Shown: piece after piece, positions 14,851-16,837 of the stretch
How the letters are laid out: every line of letters begins with the position of its first letter
How positions within the stretch are numbered: position 1 is the stretch's first letter
From: Hungatella sp. UBA7603
GTDB lineage: Bacteria > Bacillota > Clostridia > Lachnospirales > Lachnospiraceae
Direction of reading: 5' to 3'
DNA: 16,837 nt
NCBI GenBank assembly: GCA_002478865.1
Contig: DLJZ01000010.1
Coordinates: forward strand, 1-16,837
Program-made: the position numbers and the translations under genes
The notes under the pieces: model-generated
Databases searched by the model: none
Seen by the model: only the letters and a program-made list of their open reading frames with translations
Told to the model about the DNA's origin: nothing

Positions 14851-15122
14851 GAAAGAAAAAATCAGTTACTTCTATATAATAGAGTATTTGTCATTTTATC
14901 TTTTACAATCCCTCTTTTTATATAAGAAGAAACCCAAAATCATAGAAACTGGCTATATATTAAAAAAACGTGTAGATACGCTGTTAAAATATGTGGAATA
15001 GACTGGACAGAACTGGATAAAGTGTGGTAAATTGGAACGTGCGCTTTATTAAAAATAGAAACTTCATATTTGATCCGTAAGCTTATCACGGATACAAAAG
15101 ATACGAGACAGGAGGACGTTTC

Positions 15123-16691
15123 ATGGGAGCATATCAACTGAAAATCACGATCAAAGGCAGTAAGCCGCCGATATGGAGAAGGATTCTGGTACCGGAGGGA
15201 ATTACTTTTGAAGGACTACATCAGGTGATTCAGACTGCGTTTTCCTGGAGCGGTGAGCACCTGTATCAATTTGAATTCCGTTCCGAGGGTGTAGCGGTTG
15301 TCCCCTTTGGAGAATACAAATCCAAAAAGCTTACATCCATATCAGCAAAAGAATCCATTGATTCTCTGGTTTCTGCCGCTGCTAAATTTACATATATCTA
15401 CAACTTTAAAGATAACTGGGAATTCGTCATTCAGGTAGAAGAAACAATTACTGATTATAATGAAGCTTATGCCCAAGTGGTTAAATTCAAAGGAGATGTG
15501 ATACCGGAATATTGCGAAAGCCTGTCCGCTTATCATGAACTTCTTGAAAATCCACAGGAAAGCATAAAAGAATATGACGTAGATGTCGTTAATAGAAATC
15601 TAAAGCCCAACGGTGAATCCTCATCAGAGGAGATTAATATCGCTGATATTTTTGATCATTACGATAATAAGGGGATCGCAGAGATTACCGAGAGACATGG
15701 CATGAGCGGGATTGACACACTAAATAAGAAAGAACTGGCAGAAAAGACAATTGCTCATATCTTAAATAAAGAAGTTATGAGAAAGTATTTCCTTTGTGTT
15801 CGCGATTCAGAGATGGATTTATTTGAGCAGCTGGTAGCAGAAGATCCTCAGGTCATAAATTATGATTTAGAAGAACTAGACTTTCTCTATGCCGGAGGCT
15901 ACCTGACTGCAGGATCAGATTCCAGACTTGTAGTTTCCAAGGATGTGAAAGAAGCATACCGCGCGATTAACACAACTGAATTTCAGCAGGAGCGGAGTCG
16001 CATTGGTAAAATAGGAGATTATCTCTGTGCTGCCAATTCTCTCTATGCCATCACACCTCCATCTGTATTGCTGGAGACTTTTAATAAGTATGAATCCCAA
16101 AAGCTCACTCAGGAAGAACTGATACAAGCCTATGAGCAGCTGCTTCCATACCGTTGTCTTGTTGTATGGATGGAAGGTTCTTTTGTAGATGCAGCACTTG
16201 CAGAGCAAAAGAGCTACACCAATCTGCTTAGCATACAGAAAAAGGTTCCTTATTATATTCCAACTCAGCAGGAAATCCGTTTCATGGCAGACAATGACGG
16301 TTTTCTTATGACCCCTGAGTTAGACAAGCTAACCCAGTTTTTAAAAGAAGAGATAAGTGTATCCGAAGATCTAATTCCATATGTCCTTCGCCAGGTTCAG
16401 GCTGAGATCAGTCTGGGCGGTCAGCTTCAGGAAGTTTTATCTGATTTACAAGCTTCCGGAATTACTATTAATGAAGGCGAGCAAATGAAACGCTTCGTCA
16501 TTATCATGAATGAAATCTGGAATTATACCAGGCTCGTATTAAATCGTGGCCATAAGCCTTATGAGATGGCGATGAAGGGTCTAGAAGACGTATCCACTCA
16601 GCGTAAGACTGGACAGAAGATATATCCCAACGATTCATGTCCTTGTGGAAGTGGGAAGAAATACAAAAAGTGCTGTGCAAGTAAAGCTTAA
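15123..16691 (+). CDS. pRiA4b ORF-3 (IS1096 TnpR-like) domain protein with C-terminal SEC-C zinc motif
   Basis: The function is not known. The N-terminal part (about residues 3-150) matches the plasmid pRiA4b ORF-3 family, with the hallmark KPPIWRRILVPEGITFEGLHQVIQ and then FSWSGEHLYQFEF. A segment at about 183-215 (IAEITERHGMSGIDTLNKKELAEKT) looks like the small helical SAP/Rho-N fold found in nucleic-acid-binding proteins; this is my reading of a weak pattern. About 300 mostly helical residues follow without a recognised domain. The end is a SEC-C motif, CPCGSGKKYKKCC (Cys506, Cys508, Cys517, Cys518), which binds zinc and in SecA contacts SecB and ribosomes. No signal peptide or membrane span is seen, so it is probably cytoplasmic. 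It is a single-gene unit ended by a terminator. Despite the family name, nothing else of a transposon is nearby. Confidence 0.85.
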   Translation: MGAYQLKITIKGSKPPIWRRILVPEGITFEGLHQVIQTAFSWSGEHLYQFEFRSEGVAVVPFGEYKSKKLTSISAKESIDSLVSAAAKFTYIYNFKDNWEFVIQVEETITDYNEAYAQVVKFKGDVIPEYCESLSAYHELLENPQESIKEYDVDVVNRNLKPNGESSSEEINIADIFDHYDNKGIAEITERHGMSGIDTLNKKELAEKTIAHILNKEVMRKYFLCVRDSEMDLFEQLVAEDPQVINYDLEELDFLYAGGYLTAGSDSRLVVSKDVKEAYRAINTTEFQQERSRIGKIGDYLCAANSLYAITPPSVLLETFNKYESQKLTQEELIQAYEQLLPYRCLVVWMEGSFVDAALAEQKSYTNLLSIQKKVPYYIPTQQEIRFMADNDGFLMTPELDKLTQFLKEEISVSEDLIPYVLRQVQAEISLGGQLQEVLSDLQASGITINEGEQMKRFVIIMNEIWNYTRLVLNRGHKPYEMAMKGLEDVSTQRKTGQKIYPNDSCPCGSGKKYKKCCASKA

Positions 16692-16703
16692 TATACCGAT
16701 TAA

Positions 16704-16740
16704 GGAGCTCAAACCAAAGACTGGTTTGGGCTCCATTTAA
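16704..16740 (+). terminator. Rho-independent terminator after the ORF-3/SEC-C gene
   Basis: GGAGCTCAAACC (16704-16715) pairs with GGTTTGGGCTCC (16723-16734) over 12 positions with a single G-T wobble, around a 7-base loop, and ATTTAAATT follows. It starts 12 bases after the stop codon. Confidence 0.8.
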
Positions 16741-16801
16741 ATTGCTAAATTGTATGAATAAACATGATATTCGAAAAAGATAAAAAAGTTTGAAAAAGAT
16801 G

Positions 16802-16830
16802 TTGACTTTTGTCGAATGCTTTGGTATGAT
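16802..16830 (+). promoter_or_regulatory. Near-consensus promoter at the window edge
   Basis: TTGACT (16802-16807) and TATGAT (16825-16830) are separated by exactly 17 bases, with A-tracts immediately upstream that resemble an UP element. The transcribed gene lies outside the window. Such strong promoters often serve stable RNA or highly expressed genes, which is only inference here. Confidence 0.75.
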
Positions 16831-16837
16831 ATAACTC

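Larger units (their letters stand above)
14741..15122. other. Divergent intergenic region between pstS and the ORF-3/SEC-C gene
   Basis: Besides the pst promoter and Pho-box repeats, this region holds about 250 AT-rich bases leading to the plus-strand gene. A weak plus-strand promoter candidate is TGGACA (15004-15009), 18 bases, TAAATT (15028-15033). A short inverted repeat, ATCCGT (15073-15078) and ACGGAT (15088-15093), lies in the leader and might be an operator or a small hairpin. GGAGG lies just above the ATG at 15123. No small gene or RNA could be supported here. Confidence 0.4.

Noticed and set aside
14816..15001. 61-codon Lys/Tyr/Leu-rich frame above the ORF-3/SEC-C gene
   Set aside because: It overlaps the Pho-box repeats, has no good ribosome site, and its composition is what random AT-rich DNA gives.
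15123..16691. Reading the ORF-3 (IS1096 TnpR-like) gene as part of a transposon
   Set aside because: No transposase, terminal inverted repeats or target duplication are seen around it. The family name is historical, and the gene has an ordinary chromosomal setting.
1..16837. CRISPR array, phage, integrative element or toxin-antitoxin pair
   Set aside because: No regularly spaced repeats, integrase, recombinase, phage structural gene or paired small overlapping genes were found on either strand.

Overview
The window looks like chromosomal DNA from a low-to-mid GC Gram-positive anaerobe, most probably a Lachnospiraceae / Clostridium cluster XIVa bacterium. This rests on the gene content (MutS2, YhaM-type HD protein, a VanS-like kinase, PstSCAB-PhoU), strong AGGAGG-type ribosome sites, TTGACA/TATAAT promoters and the character of the proteins. 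The genus is inference. I see no transposase, integrase, phage gene, CRISPR array, tRNA or rRNA.

Layout. Four transcription blocks alternate in direction. (1) Minus strand, 144-3274: mutS2 followed by an OmpR-type response regulator with no partner kinase in the window. (2) Plus strand, 3480-10242: an HtrA-like membrane-anchored protein whose catalytic triad is gone, a YhaM-like OB-fold/HD exoribonuclease, a second OmpR-type regulator overlapping its multi-membrane-span sensor kinase, and nagA behind its own promoter. A large symmetric hairpin at 10258-10319 closes this block and probably the facing one. (3) Minus strand, 10440-14734: the high-affinity phosphate operon pstS-pstC-pstA-pstB-phoU. 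pstC/pstA and pstA/pstB overlap, and a terminator-like hairpin separates pstS from the rest. (4) Plus strand, 15123-16691: a protein with an N-terminal pRiA4b ORF-3 (IS1096 TnpR-like) domain and a C-terminal SEC-C zinc motif, followed by a terminator and, at the edge, a near-consensus promoter for an unseen gene.

How it fits together. The phosphate operon is the clearest functional unit. Upstream of pstS are three TTTACA/TATACA-type hexamers at exact 11-bp spacing plus a weaker fourth. They sit just above a good -10 with a poor -35, the arrangement expected for activation by a PhoP/PhoB-type regulator. Two OmpR-family regulators lie in the window, but the sequence does not say which, if either, binds there. 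The pst hairpin would explain more PstS than membrane components. Most genes are ordinary housekeeping or nutrient genes. The most unusual items are the dead-protease HtrA homologue, the ORF-3/SEC-C fusion, the kinase with a degenerate ATP-binding G1 box, and the clean Pho-box array. I see no convincing evidence for a wholly new multi-gene system.
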